Position numbers and translations under genes: made by a program
In this document: one piece after another, positions 16,990-25,688 of the stretch
How the letters are laid out: every line of letters begins with the position of its first letter
How positions within the stretch are numbered: the stretch's first letter is position 1
Notes under the pieces: model-generated
The model's database searches: none
Told to the model about the DNA's origin: nothing
The model's input: only the letters and a program-made list of their open reading frames with translations
DNA from: JBAZYV01 sp041658345
Lineage (GTDB): Bacteria > Patescibacteriota > Gracilibacteria > UBA1369 > 2-02-FULL-48-14
Assembly: GCA_041658345.1 (NCBI GenBank)
Contig: JBBAAK010000001.1
Coordinates: 186,001-250,000 of the forward strand
Reading direction: 5' to 3'
DNA: 64,000 nt

Positions 16990-18372
16990 TATATCCTCTA
17001 CAGTCATTTCTTCCGGCTTGATTTGTCCATCTGAATCTTGAAAGAAGCGGACTGTTTTTTCTTTTAATCCTTGGTTTTGTGGATTTGCCTGCGGTGGCTG
17101 GCTCTGCCTTTTGCGGAAATCTTCAAGAAGCATATCTTCCCCGCCGGCTGATGGCTTTGGGATTACGGTTTGTGGTTTGGTTGTAAGACCAGGGAATAGT
17201 CGTACAGATGTATTCGTGCTGGTAACTTCGCCCATATATGAATACACAGCTTGTTTTGCCATTTCCACAGCTTCTTCTATGGATTTATTTTTGATTCGGA
17301 ATCCAGCGGCTTTTTTGTGCCCACCTCCGCCTAAAAGTTTTGCCACTTCATCTACATTGGCTATTTGCCCTGGCGCGCGGAGTGAACCGGATATAAATCC
17401 TGGTTCTTTTTCTTTAAGAAGCATTACTACTTCTGCACCTGGAGCACTTGTCATTAATTCGTCTATAATCCCACCTGTATCATCCGGAGAAGCACCGGTT
17501 TCCTCCAAGTCTTTTAGTGTTAGGTAGGAATACACAAGTTTTGCATTTTGATCATAAGTAATTCGTTCCAAAACACGTCCCCAAAGTTTGAGCGTTGCGA
17601 GGCTTTTGGTCTTAAAAATATGTTTAATTATTTCTTGCTGGCGAGCTCCGCGATCCAGTAAATCTGCTGCAATTTCGAACGCTTCCGGAGTGGTGTTTGA
17701 ATGTTGGAAGCTACCTGTATCGGTTATAATTCCAACAAGAAGTAAAGTTGCGATGTCTTCATCTACAAGTTCTTCACCACGCTCTTTTTCAAAATCCAAA
17801 ATCATCGGCGTAACTATTTGCGTTGTTGCAGCGCTTCCGTATTCGAGCAAATTGTAGGTCCCAAATTTACCGTTTGAGGCGTGATGATCTATGTTCAGAA
17901 TCGGGATGCGTGCAAAAAGATCCTTGTGTTCCTCTGGCAATTTGCCAAGTTGGACCATATCGCCTGTGTCTACCGTAACTATTAAATCGTAATCTTCTTC
18001 ATCTTTTACAATGCTCAAATCTTTTCCGGTAAAACGTCCGGATTTTGGCGTAACAATAATGTTGATTCTTCCTTGTTCCACTTCGTATTTTAGATGCTCA
18101 ACTTCCGCCTCATCCGTACTGAGTGAAATCACAAAATCTTTTGAGGCTGTAAGCTCCGACTCTATTTGGCTCACATACGGCAAAAACTTTAGGTAGTCCG
18201 GCAACGGGTCATAGGCCACTACAGTTACCTCCTTACCCATTTTACGCAAAACAACCATTAACGAAAGGGCGCTACCAACAGAGTCACCATCCATTGGAGA
18301 AGAAGGTGCAATTAAGATTTTTTTTGCATTTTTCAAGATTTGTTGCGCCTGATTTTTGTCTACTAGTGTCAT
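16969..18372 (-). CDS. DHH/DHHA1 phosphoesterase, NrnA-like
   Basis: A 467-residue protein with an N-terminal DHH domain (N-I-D-H-H-A-S-N near 165-172 and D-T-G-S-F-Q-H-S) and a DHHA1 domain with G-G-G-G-H-K-K-A-A-G-F. NrnA-type enzymes degrade short oligonucleotides (nanoRNA), pAp or cyclic dinucleotide products. The first metal motif reads S-S-P-M-D-G-D-S-V-G-S instead of the usual S-H-x-N-P-D-G-D-x-x-G-S, so the His is missing. A Pro/Gln-rich C-terminal extension of about 100 residues is not part of the catalytic fold. Located just downstream of recJ, another DHH protein. Confidence 0.85.
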   Translation of the reverse strand: MTLVDKNQAQQILKNAKKILIAPSSPMDGDSVGSALSLMVVLRKMGKEVTVVAYDPLPDYLKFLPYVSQIESELTASKDFVISLSTDEAEVEHLKYEVEQGRINIIVTPKSGRFTGKDLSIVKDEEDYDLIVTVDTGDMVQLGKLPEEHKDLFARIPILNIDHHASNGKFGTYNLLEYGSAATTQIVTPMILDFEKERGEELVDEDIATLLLVGIITDTGSFQHSNTTPEAFEIAADLLDRGARQQEIIKHIFKTKSLATLKLWGRVLERITYDQNAKLVYSYLTLKDLEETGASPDDTGGIIDELMTSAPGAEVVMLLKEKEPGFISGSLRAPGQIANVDEVAKLLGGGGHKKAAGFRIKNKSIEEAVEMAKQAVYSYMGEVTSTNTSVRLFPGLTTKPQTVIPKPSAGGEDMLLEDFRKRQSQPPQANPQNQGLKEKTVRFFQDSDGQIKPEEMTVEDILSQLGE

Positions 18373-18531
18373 TTCTTTAGGATCATTGTTGAGATTTTAT
18401 TCTTGTAATTATGCCAGAATTTCTACCTTCTGTCAACCTGGTTGGGCTCCGGCTAGATAGTGTTCTCATGAATAAAAGCGCTTATTCTACAGCTTCTACA
18501 AGCCAAAAACAAGGTGTTTGTACCAGGGCAA

Positions 18532-20175
18532 TTATTGCTTGGCGTCCACGAGCCTTGCTTCCACCTTTTCTGTGCCATTCCATACGTTTTTGTCCAAGTA
18601 GACAAGTAAATTAGTGGCCTTTTTGAGATCGTTTTCGTATTTTGAAAAGTCAAAACATATAATTTCCACTATTTTACCGCTGAACCTTGCGATGCATTTT
18701 AGATGATTTCCGCTTTTGCCCACGGGACGAGTTTCCAAAATTTCCACATTTTCCATTAAAAAAATCGGTTTTGGATTAGCCTGTCCAAATGGAGAAAATG
18801 AATTAATTTTATCTACGATTTCCGGCAAAAAATCATCTGCGGTGAGGCAAGTATCCACTGTGTAAATTGGAGTATATGGATTCTCTTTAAAATGCTTAGT
18901 GGCAAGAATCTTAAGATTTTTTTTGAACGCCTTTAGCTCTGATTTTTTTATTCTAAATCCACCAGCCATTTCGTGACCGCCGTAATGCATTAAATGGTCC
19001 GCAAGGCTATTTAGGATCAACACGGCAGAAAAGCCCGGGACGCTACGGATTGAGCCAACGAGTTCATCGCCAGCGTCTTCCATAATAAACGTGGGCTTTT
19101 GATATTTTTCCTGTAAACGGCCGGCTATTAGCCCTACTATTCCGCTATTCCAATCTGTACTTTCGGCGATAATGATTGATTCGTCTTTTATGATTATCTG
19201 TTCCGCTTCCTCCAACGCTTTAATCATTGATTCTTGACGTGCTTTATTTAATTCATCGAGCTTTTTGGATTTTTCTGGCGCCTGCTCTTTTGTTGCCAGC
19301 AGGGTTTGCATTGCCCAATAAGGATTATCCATGCGCCCCGATGCATTTAGTCTTGGACCAATTTGAAAACCAATCGTAAAGGTGGAAAAATCCTGTTTAT
19401 CCCATGCCCCCACAAGTTTTAAAAGTTCTTTTAGTCCATCCCATTTTGTTAGTCCCATTTGTTTTAATCCAAGTTTAACTATGGTGCGATTTTCTTCTGT
19501 TAACGGGACACAATCCGCAACTATGCCGAGCGTCGCTAAGTCCGTTAAAGACTGTATAAATTGCTCGTTGCCGGTTTTTATCAGTAGAGCTGATGCCAAT
19601 TTAAAAGCAACCGCACTGCCGGAAAGATGTTTGCATTTATAATTTTTTTCTAAGATAGGATGTAAAATGGTAAATGCCTTACCAAGTTCTTTTGGAACCG
19701 CATGATGGTCCGTGATTATTACGTCTATGCCAAGATCTTTTGCGAGATTTATTTCTTTTGCGCAAGAAATTCCAACATCAACCGTGATTAAAACTTTTAC
19801 ATTTTTTTGTGCCAATTCTTCTATGTATTTTTGGTGCAGTCCGTATCCATCATTTTGTCTGTGTGGGATCCTGTATGAGACGTCCGCTCCAAGTAAATTT
19901 AAAGTATGTACTAAAATTGCTCCACCACTTATCCCATCAACATCATAATCACTATAAACCGCTATACGTTCTTTATTTTTTATTGATTTTAGGATGCGAT
20001 CCACGGACTTTTGCATGTCTTTAAACAAAAATGGATCGGGCAAATCTTCAATTTTTGAGTCAGAAAAAAAGTCAGCTGGATCTGTTATATTCCGCGACAA
20101 CATTAAAGCGCTCCAAAGACTTTCCTTGGAATCGCGTTTGTGCGTAACTACCCATTTTTTTCCAAAAAGACTCAT
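18532..20175 (-). CDS. recJ: single-stranded-DNA-specific exonuclease RecJ
   Basis: A 547-residue 5'-3' ssDNA exonuclease of repair and recombination. It has S-D-Y-D-V-D-G-I-S-G, V-G-I-S and I-I-T-D-H-H-A-V-P in the DHH domain, and G-P-R-L-N-A-S-G-R-M, then H-Y-G-G-H-E-M-A-G-G-F in DHHA1. A C-terminal OB-like domain follows. It overlaps the mazG stop by 4 bases, placing it as the last gene of the mazG-miaA-aromatic series. A 159-base gap separates it from the next gene; I see no gene in that gap. Confidence 0.93.
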   Translation of the reverse strand: MSLFGKKWVVTHKRDSKESLWSALMLSRNITDPADFFSDSKIEDLPDPFLFKDMQKSVDRILKSIKNKERIAVYSDYDVDGISGGAILVHTLNLLGADVSYRIPHRQNDGYGLHQKYIEELAQKNVKVLITVDVGISCAKEINLAKDLGIDVIITDHHAVPKELGKAFTILHPILEKNYKCKHLSGSAVAFKLASALLIKTGNEQFIQSLTDLATLGIVADCVPLTEENRTIVKLGLKQMGLTKWDGLKELLKLVGAWDKQDFSTFTIGFQIGPRLNASGRMDNPYWAMQTLLATKEQAPEKSKKLDELNKARQESMIKALEEAEQIIIKDESIIIAESTDWNSGIVGLIAGRLQEKYQKPTFIMEDAGDELVGSIRSVPGFSAVLILNSLADHLMHYGGHEMAGGFRIKKSELKAFKKNLKILATKHFKENPYTPIYTVDTCLTADDFLPEIVDKINSFSPFGQANPKPIFLMENVEILETRPVGKSGNHLKCIARFSGKIVEIICFDFSKYENDLKKATNLLVYLDKNVWNGTEKVEARLVDAKQ

Positions 20176-20561
20176 TGTTTTTGCTTTTTAGTTTTTTCCA
20201 CAGCTTTATTTTTGAGCCAAAGTTCAACTGCTTCTTCAGCGGTTTTCGCCTTGTCCGTACCAAAAACCCAAGTGTGCCTGGCTATCATTTTTTCTGCGAT
20301 TTTATCCATTACTGAACCCATATCAAATTTGCCTTCTTCTTTTGCAATTTGAGCAATCATTATTAAACAAAAAAGTAGATCTCCAATTTCTTCTTCTAAA
20401 TTTTCCGTGTCTTTTTTGTCGATCGCCTGAACTACCTCTTCCGCCTCATCCGTGATGCAATGTGCCAAAGATTCTATTGTTTGTTCTCTATCCCAAGGAC
20501 AGCCACCTTCGGCTCTTAAAGTGCTTGAGATTTCCAGTAAGTTTTTAAATTTTAGATGCAT
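20172..20561 (-). CDS. MazG-like nucleotide pyrophosphohydrolase
   Basis: A 129-residue single MazG domain. G-G-C-P-W-D-R-E-Q-T at about 19-28 is the MazG signature; the acidic E-E-I-G-D-L-L-F (about 56-63) and D-E-A-E-E-V-V provide magnesium ligands. Such enzymes hydrolyse NTPs or dNTPs to monophosphates for pool cleaning. A histidine-pathway role is unlikely because HisE is present elsewhere. The C-terminus is Lys-rich. The gene is 9 bases after miaA and overlaps recJ by 4 bases. Confidence 0.88.
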   Translation of the reverse strand: MHLKFKNLLEISSTLRAEGGCPWDREQTIESLAHCITDEAEEVVQAIDKKDTENLEEEIGDLLFCLIMIAQIAKEEGKFDMGSVMDKIAEKMIARHTWVFGTDKAKTAEEAVELWLKNKAVEKTKKQKQ

Positions 20562-20570
20562 GTGCAGTTG

Positions 20571-21518
20571 TTAAGAATTGCTATGGCTTGTTAATTCGTA
20601 AAATTCTTCAGGCGAAAGCCAATAAATATCTTCTTCTTTCCTAAACCAAGTCATTTGTCTCTTTGCATAATTGCGTGAATTTTGTTTTAAAGATTCTTTG
20701 CATTCTTCCAGTGATTTTTCGCCACGCAAATATGGAAAATATTCTTTGTAGCCAAGTGCAGAGAATGCATGCGAATTGGGGTCGTAGCCCTCAATCAAGA
20801 GTGTTTTTAATTCATTCAAAAGTCCGCGATCAATTTGTTCATCCACTCGCTTGTTAATTCTTTCATAAAGTACTTCCCTAGGCCAAGCTATGCCGACTTT
20901 GAACACATTGTAGATTGGTTTTGCTTTATTCCTTTGAATTGGTTCTTTTGTTTGCAAAACAATTTCAAGCGCACGCATTACATAACGAGCATTATTTGGA
21001 TGAATTTTGCTCGCAGTGATTGGATCCAAGTCTTGCAATTTTTTATATAGATTGTTTATTCCGTTTTTTTCATATTCATCCTCGAGCTCTTTGCGAATTA
21101 TGAGATTTGGAGGCGCTATTGGTAAATCATAATTATCAACAACAGAACTTATATAGAGCCCTGTACCACCACAAATTATTGGGATTTTCCCTTTTGAAAA
21201 TATTTCTTTGATTGCCTGAGTGGCTTCACGCTTAAAATCCGCCATTGTGAATTGTTCGTCAATTTCATGTACGTCTATAAGGTGGTGCTTAATTTTTTGC
21301 CTGTCTGCAACGCTAACCTTATCCGTCCCAATGTCCATTTTCTTATAAACTTGTGCGGAATCAGCGGATATAATTTCTCCATCAAAATCCTTTGCGAGTA
21401 GCAAACTCAGTGCTGTTTTACCTGATGCCGTAGGCCCACAAACGACTATTAACGGCTTCTCATCGGTATTTTTTATCTCTTTTAAGAAGAGGGTCAATTG
21501 TCTGTAAAGTTCTGTCAT
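20571..21518 (-). CDS. miaA: tRNA dimethylallyltransferase MiaA
   Basis: A 315-residue enzyme adding the dimethylallyl group to A37 of UNN-decoding tRNAs. It has V-V-C-G-P-T-A-S-G-K-T-A-L-S (P-loop), I-S-A-D-S-A-Q-V-Y-K-K-M-D-I-G-T and G-G-T-G-L-Y-I. I chose the ATG at 21518; the frame runs further upstream but only as an antisense of the aminotransferase, and this ATG overlaps the aminotransferase TGA (ATGA). In E. coli MiaA modification of tRNA-Trp and tRNA-Phe influences trp and phe attenuation, so its place in the aromatic operon may not be accidental (inference). Confidence 0.93.
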   Translation of the reverse strand: MTELYRQLTLFLKEIKNTDEKPLIVVCGPTASGKTALSLLLAKDFDGEIISADSAQVYKKMDIGTDKVSVADRQKIKHHLIDVHEIDEQFTMADFKREATQAIKEIFSKGKIPIICGGTGLYISSVVDNYDLPIAPPNLIIRKELEDEYEKNGINNLYKKLQDLDPITASKIHPNNARYVMRALEIVLQTKEPIQRNKAKPIYNVFKVGIAWPREVLYERINKRVDEQIDRGLLNELKTLLIEGYDPNSHAFSALGYKEYFPYLRGEKSLEECKESLKQNSRNYAKRQMTWFRKEEDIYWLSPEEFYELTSHSNS

Positions 21519-22690
21519 GACCGCATGATACTTGGTTTGTATTTTAAGGACAATTGTTTGAGTGATGCTTTTAAGTTTTTTTGCGTTTCGCAAAATGCTA
21601 TGCGAACGAATCCTTTGCAACCGAAGGCTGTACCTGGCAACATGGCTATTTTGTATTTTTGTAGCATTTGTTTGCAAAATAGAATATCGTTTTTGCCTTT
21701 TTGATCAAAATATTTAAGTGGCAAAAATAGGTATAGTGCCGATGATGGCATTTTTAACCGCGAGAAAATTTCTTCGAGCCCTGTGACAAAGAAATCTCGC
21801 CTTTTTTGCATTTCATCCCGCATCTTACGTTGGTATATTCCTGCGTTTTTGACTGCCTCAAGGGCCATGCACTGTGACACGCTGGATGCGCAGGTTGCGC
21901 TTTGGCTTTGAAGTTTTGCCAATATTTTTATAATATTTTTCGGACCGAATACGAACCCTACTCGTAGCCCTATCATACCAAAATTTTTTGAGCAACTTTG
22001 TATTATCAATAATCTTTTTTTATACTCTTTAAATTCACCACAAGATGTATATTTTTTACCGTCATACGTAAGGCCACTATAGACTTCGTCCGAGATTATC
22101 CACATGTGTTTTGGAATCTTTGATAAAATCTCTTTAAGTTCTCTTTTGTCATATAAGGTGCCAGTTGGATTACATGCGTTGTTTATAATTATAGCTTTTG
22201 TCTTTTGTGTACAGATTTTTTGTATGTCTTTAGGTGCGATTTTCCATCCATTTTTTTCATTGGTTTTTAGAATACGCACTTTAGCTCCAAAAAATTCCGC
22301 TATTTGCGGGTAGGAGACCCAATATGGAGATATTATTACAACTTCGTCTCCATGATTTATTAAAGCACCCAAACTTAAAAAAACTCCGAACTTACCGCCC
22401 GGTACAACAATTGTATTTTCTGTTTTAAAATCTGTTTTGTATGACCTATTCATCCATTTTGAGGCCTCATCTCTTAGCTCTTTGAATCCCGGGACGGGCG
22501 GGTAAGAATTTTTATTATTATCAATTGATTTGTGTGCACTTTTTTTAATTTGATATTCAAGCTCAATATTTGGCTCCCCCACACCGAGATTGTGTATTTT
22601 TATTCCTAGTGATTGCATGTCTTTCACAAGACAACTTAATTCTCCTGTTGCAGATGATTTTATGCATGCTCTCTTCGAGAAATTTTGCAT
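21515..22690 (-). CDS. PLP-dependent class I/II aminotransferase, probably aromatic
   Basis: A 391-residue fold-type I aminotransferase. It has N-L-G-V-G-E-P-N, the S-P-Y-W-V-S-Y-P segment, N-N-A-C-N-P-T-G-T, S-D-E-V-Y and the lysine loop S-C-S-K-N-F-G-M-I-G-L-R-V-G. This is the aspartate/aromatic aminotransferase group. It follows the prephenate dehydratase gene after 3 bases, so transamination of phenylpyruvate to phenylalanine is the likely task. Some relatives use aspartate or prephenate, so substrate range is open. Coupled to miaA by ATGA overlap. Confidence 0.85.
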   Translation of the reverse strand: MQNFSKRACIKSSATGELSCLVKDMQSLGIKIHNLGVGEPNIELEYQIKKSAHKSIDNNKNSYPPVPGFKELRDEASKWMNRSYKTDFKTENTIVVPGGKFGVFLSLGALINHGDEVVIISPYWVSYPQIAEFFGAKVRILKTNEKNGWKIAPKDIQKICTQKTKAIIINNACNPTGTLYDKRELKEILSKIPKHMWIISDEVYSGLTYDGKKYTSCGEFKEYKKRLLIIQSCSKNFGMIGLRVGFVFGPKNIIKILAKLQSQSATCASSVSQCMALEAVKNAGIYQRKMRDEMQKRRDFFVTGLEEIFSRLKMPSSALYLFLPLKYFDQKGKNDILFCKQMLQKYKIAMLPGTAFGCKGFVRIAFCETQKNLKASLKQLSLKYKPSIMRS

Positions 22691-22693
22691 AAT

Positions 22694-23527
22694 TTATTTT
22701 TGGATATTTTTAGATTCTTGCAAGATAGTGTCAAAGATTTTTTCTATGAAATCGGTATCGATTGGCATTTTTTTTGCTTCTTTTTTGCGCATGTTCATAA
22801 GTTTCAATTCTCTTTTTTCGTCAAATATCGGTTTTTTTGTTTTGCGTTTTATCTCACCAATTTGCTTACTGCAAGCAAGTCTTTGGCCCAATAGTCTTAT
22901 AATTTTTTTATCAATGTCATCTATATTTTTGCGATATGAGCCGACGCCTTTTACCGTGACTACAAGAAAGATTGTCCTATTGTTTTTTGCATCTTCTATT
23001 TTTTCCTTTAACAGGTTTAGTCCGTACATTTTTCCTAAATTTTTCGGCCCAATAACTGCAGTTTCTTTTGATAAAAGCCCTGCACTTAAATCATGTGCCG
23101 CTTTTGCGGTATCTATATATTTTGTAATTTTTGCTTTTGGAAGTAGTCGTTTTAAATTTTTTTCGCACTGTTTAATTGCTTGTTCATGCGATACCACTTC
23201 TTTTATTTGATTTAATTTGATTCTTTTAATGCCGAAAAGACATTGCTCAATCTCAAGATCCGTTGAGTCTACTATCTGGCAATTTTCTTTTTCAAGAATT
23301 TTTTGCGTCATTGCAACGTGCCCACAAATTATATTCCTCAGTGGTAATATCCCGATTTTTGCTATGCCGTTTAACAGCTGTTTTTCTACACCTTTTGAGT
23401 CTATTGCATAAATTATCTCATAGTCTTTTAGAGAATTTTCTTTTGCGTATTTTTTACAAGCAAGTTCAGAGAAAGAACCCCTGTCTCCTGCAACCGCTAT
23501 GTAAAGTTTCTTCTTGGATATTTTCAT
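22694..23527 (-). CDS. pheA: bifunctional prephenate dehydratase-chorismate mutase (PDT-CM order, no ACT)
   Basis: A 277-residue fusion. Residues about 8-192 match prephenate dehydratase: A-V-A-G-D-R-G-S-F-S-E-L-A, I-G-I-L-P-L-R-N-I, and N-N-R-T-I-F-L-V-V-T in place of the usual T-R-F motif. Residues about 200-277 look like an AroQ chorismate mutase helix bundle: I-D-D-I-D-K-K-I-I-R-L-L-G-Q-R, then K-Q-I-G-E-I-K-R and an E-K-R-E-L stretch. The usual P-protein order is CM-PDT-ACT; here the order is reversed and the ACT domain for Phe feedback is absent. Control may therefore rest on the Phe leader upstream of the operon. Overlaps aroC by 4 bases. Confidence 0.85.
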   Translation of the reverse strand: MKISKKKLYIAVAGDRGSFSELACKKYAKENSLKDYEIIYAIDSKGVEKQLLNGIAKIGILPLRNIICGHVAMTQKILEKENCQIVDSTDLEIEQCLFGIKRIKLNQIKEVVSHEQAIKQCEKNLKRLLPKAKITKYIDTAKAAHDLSAGLLSKETAVIGPKNLGKMYGLNLLKEKIEDAKNNRTIFLVVTVKGVGSYRKNIDDIDKKIIRLLGQRLACSKQIGEIKRKTKKPIFDEKRELKLMNMRKKEAKKMPIDTDFIEKIFDTILQESKNIQK

Positions 23528-24537
23528 AGACGTGAAATTCTATTTAGAAATACATGATCTACCAAAGTAAGAGCCACCATTGCTTCTGCAACAGGCAATA
23601 CTCTTTCACATATACATGGGTCGTGCCTACCGGCTATATCCACATCTACATTTTTACCAAATGACGTAACCGTCCTTTGTTTCTTTGCAATGCTGGATGG
23701 CGGTTTAATGGCGATTCTCAAGACTATTTCTTCACCATTTGATATCCCTCCCAAAATACCTCCGGCGTGATTTGTTTTTGTGGTGATTTTTTTGTTTTTC
23801 ATAACAAATTCATCGTTGTTTTGAGAACCATACATTTTAGAAACCAAAAATCCATCACCTATTTCAAATCCCTTAACTCCTGGGATGCTTACCAATGCCG
23901 ATGCGAAATCTGCAGAAAGTTTATGGAATACAGGTTCGCCTAGCCCAGCTGGCACGCCATTTGCTTTAACTTCCACAATCCCTCCAACTGAGTCTTTGTT
24001 ATGCATGGCTTCTAAAATTATTTTTTCTATTTCTTTTTTATTCGCGACTTCGACCCCACCAATCGTGCAAACTTTTGAACTCACAGTTATGCCCATTTGC
24101 TTTAAGATTTTTTTTGCTACCGCTCCACAGGCTGTACGGGCCAAAGTTTCACGTCCAGATGCCCTGCCCCCACCACGCCAATCTCTAAATCCATATTTCG
24201 CATCGTATGTAAAATCTGCATGACCGGGTCTATATAGATTTTTTAATTTTTCGTAAGCAGAAGAATCCTGATTTTTGTTCCACACCAAAAGTGTTATTGG
24301 TGTGCCCAAAGTTTTGCCTTTATATACTCCGGATATTATCTCAACTTTATCGTTTTCTTTCCGAGGACTTTCGTATGCTGTTTTTCCTGGTTTTCTCCTG
24401 TCCAATTCCTTTTGTATGTCTTCCTCTGTTAAGATTAATCCGGCTGGGCAACCGTCAATAACTGCGCCAACTGCCTTGCCGTGTGATTCCCCAAATGTTG
24501 TTATCTTAAATACGTGTCCGGATGTATTTCCAATCAT
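23524..24537 (-). CDS. aroC: chorismate synthase
   Basis: A 337-residue FMN-dependent enzyme converting EPSP to chorismate, the branch point for Phe and Trp here. Signatures are T-F-G-E-S-H-G-K-A-V-G, R-P-G-H-A-D-F-T-Y-D-A-K-Y-G and R-G-G-G-R-A-S-G-R-E-T-x-A-R, and a late R-H-D-P-C-I-C-E-R. The start at 24537 precedes the conserved N-T-S-G-H-V-F-K-I-T-T-F-G-E-S-H. The stop of aroB and the start overlap as ATGA, and the end overlaps pheA the same way. Confidence 0.95.
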   Translation of the reverse strand: MIGNTSGHVFKITTFGESHGKAVGAVIDGCPAGLILTEEDIQKELDRRKPGKTAYESPRKENDKVEIISGVYKGKTLGTPITLLVWNKNQDSSAYEKLKNLYRPGHADFTYDAKYGFRDWRGGGRASGRETLARTACGAVAKKILKQMGITVSSKVCTIGGVEVANKKEIEKIILEAMHNKDSVGGIVEVKANGVPAGLGEPVFHKLSADFASALVSIPGVKGFEIGDGFLVSKMYGSQNNDEFVMKNKKITTKTNHAGGILGGISNGEEIVLRIAIKPPSSIAKKQRTVTSFGKNVDVDIAGRHDPCICERVLPVAEAMVALTLVDHVFLNRISRL

Positions 24538-25679
24538 AAAGCTTTTGTTATTAATTGATTGTAAGATTTTTTTACGACTTGGCTTAAAACACCATGGGCA
24601 AATTGATCATTCTTTATGTAAACTTTTCCAATTTCTTTAAGTAGAATGTAATGTGCTTGGCCATTTATATTCTTTTTATCGAAGGCTGTTTGTTTTATGA
24701 TTTTTTCGATTCCTATTTTCTTAAAAATATTGTAATCGGCCTTCACGATTTCTGGCGTTTTTATAAGTATTTTTTTCAAGACAGTCATAATTGTTTGTGC
24801 GTCTTTTTTTGATAGGATTCCGAGGTTGTATGAAATTACAGATTCCATAATCATTCCAAGCCCAATCGCGTAACCGTGGCTAATTTTATAATCTGTAATT
24901 TGCTCTACTGCATGACCTATTGTGTGGCCAAAATTAAGTATCTTGCGGATTGATTTTTCTTGCTCATCTTTGGCTATTATATCTATTTTTAATTGCGCTG
25001 ATTTTGTGATTATTTTTTTAAATAACTTTGCATCATATTTTTGAATATTTTGTAAGTTTTTTTCTATAAAATTGAATGATTTTTTATCGCTGGTTAAAAA
25101 TATTTTTGTAATTTCCATTAGCCCATTTATTAGTTCTTTTTTCGGTAAAGTTTTTAAACAATCTATGTCTGCGAAAACAGCCTCCGGTTGCCAGAAAGAA
25201 CCTATTAAATTTTTACCGTGAGAGGTGTCTATTCCAACTTTTCCACCAATTGCGCTGTCTACCATTGCAAGAAGTGTGGTTGGGATCTGTGCGAAACGAA
25301 TCCCGCGTAAATAGATGGATGCAACAAAGCCTGCCACATCCCCAACTACGCCTCCGCCAAGAGCTAAAATTGCGCTATCTCTCCCATATGATTTTTGTAA
25401 AAGTGATTCGTAAATTTTTTGGCATGTAACTATATTTTTTGATTTTTCCCCTGATTTGAATGTAATCATTGCTACTCTAAGACCACTGTTTTTTAAAAGT
25501 TTTAGAAGCGTTTCTCCATACAATTCTTTAGTATTTGAATCTGTAATTATTACATATTTACTGGCCTTTATGTGTTTCTTTAAAAGTTCCGGCAAATTTT
25601 TAAATACTCCATTTTCAATAAAAATTGGTATTTGCTTGGCTTCTTTTGAATCGATTTTTATAAAGCAGGTAGGTTTCAT
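24534..25679 (-). CDS. aroB: 3-dehydroquinate synthase
   Basis: A 381-residue NAD- and metal-dependent enzyme making 3-dehydroquinate from DAHP. It has A-L-G-G-G-V-V-G-D-V-A-G-F-V-A-S, R-G-I-R-F-A-Q-I-P-T-T-L-L-A-M-V-D-S-A-I-G-G-K, and the zinc ligands in N-F-G-H-T-I-G-H-A-V-E and the later H-G. It is 20-40 residues longer than usual, with a Lys-rich tail. Its product needs a 3-dehydroquinate dehydratase, which I do not find in this window. Confidence 0.94.
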   Translation of the reverse strand: MKPTCFIKIDSKEAKQIPIFIENGVFKNLPELLKKHIKASKYVIITDSNTKELYGETLLKLLKNSGLRVAMITFKSGEKSKNIVTCQKIYESLLQKSYGRDSAILALGGGVVGDVAGFVASIYLRGIRFAQIPTTLLAMVDSAIGGKVGIDTSHGKNLIGSFWQPEAVFADIDCLKTLPKKELINGLMEITKIFLTSDKKSFNFIEKNLQNIQKYDAKLFKKIITKSAQLKIDIIAKDEQEKSIRKILNFGHTIGHAVEQITDYKISHGYAIGLGMIMESVISYNLGILSKKDAQTIMTVLKKILIKTPEIVKADYNIFKKIGIEKIIKQTAFDKKNINGQAHYILLKEIGKVYIKNDQFAHGVLSQVVKKSYNQLITKAL

Positions 25680-25688
25680 TTTTTGAGA

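Noticed and set aside
21519..21677. N-terminal extension of the miaA frame
   Set aside because: It is an out-of-frame overlap with the aminotransferase C-terminus; the ATGA overlap at 21515-21518 gives the natural start.
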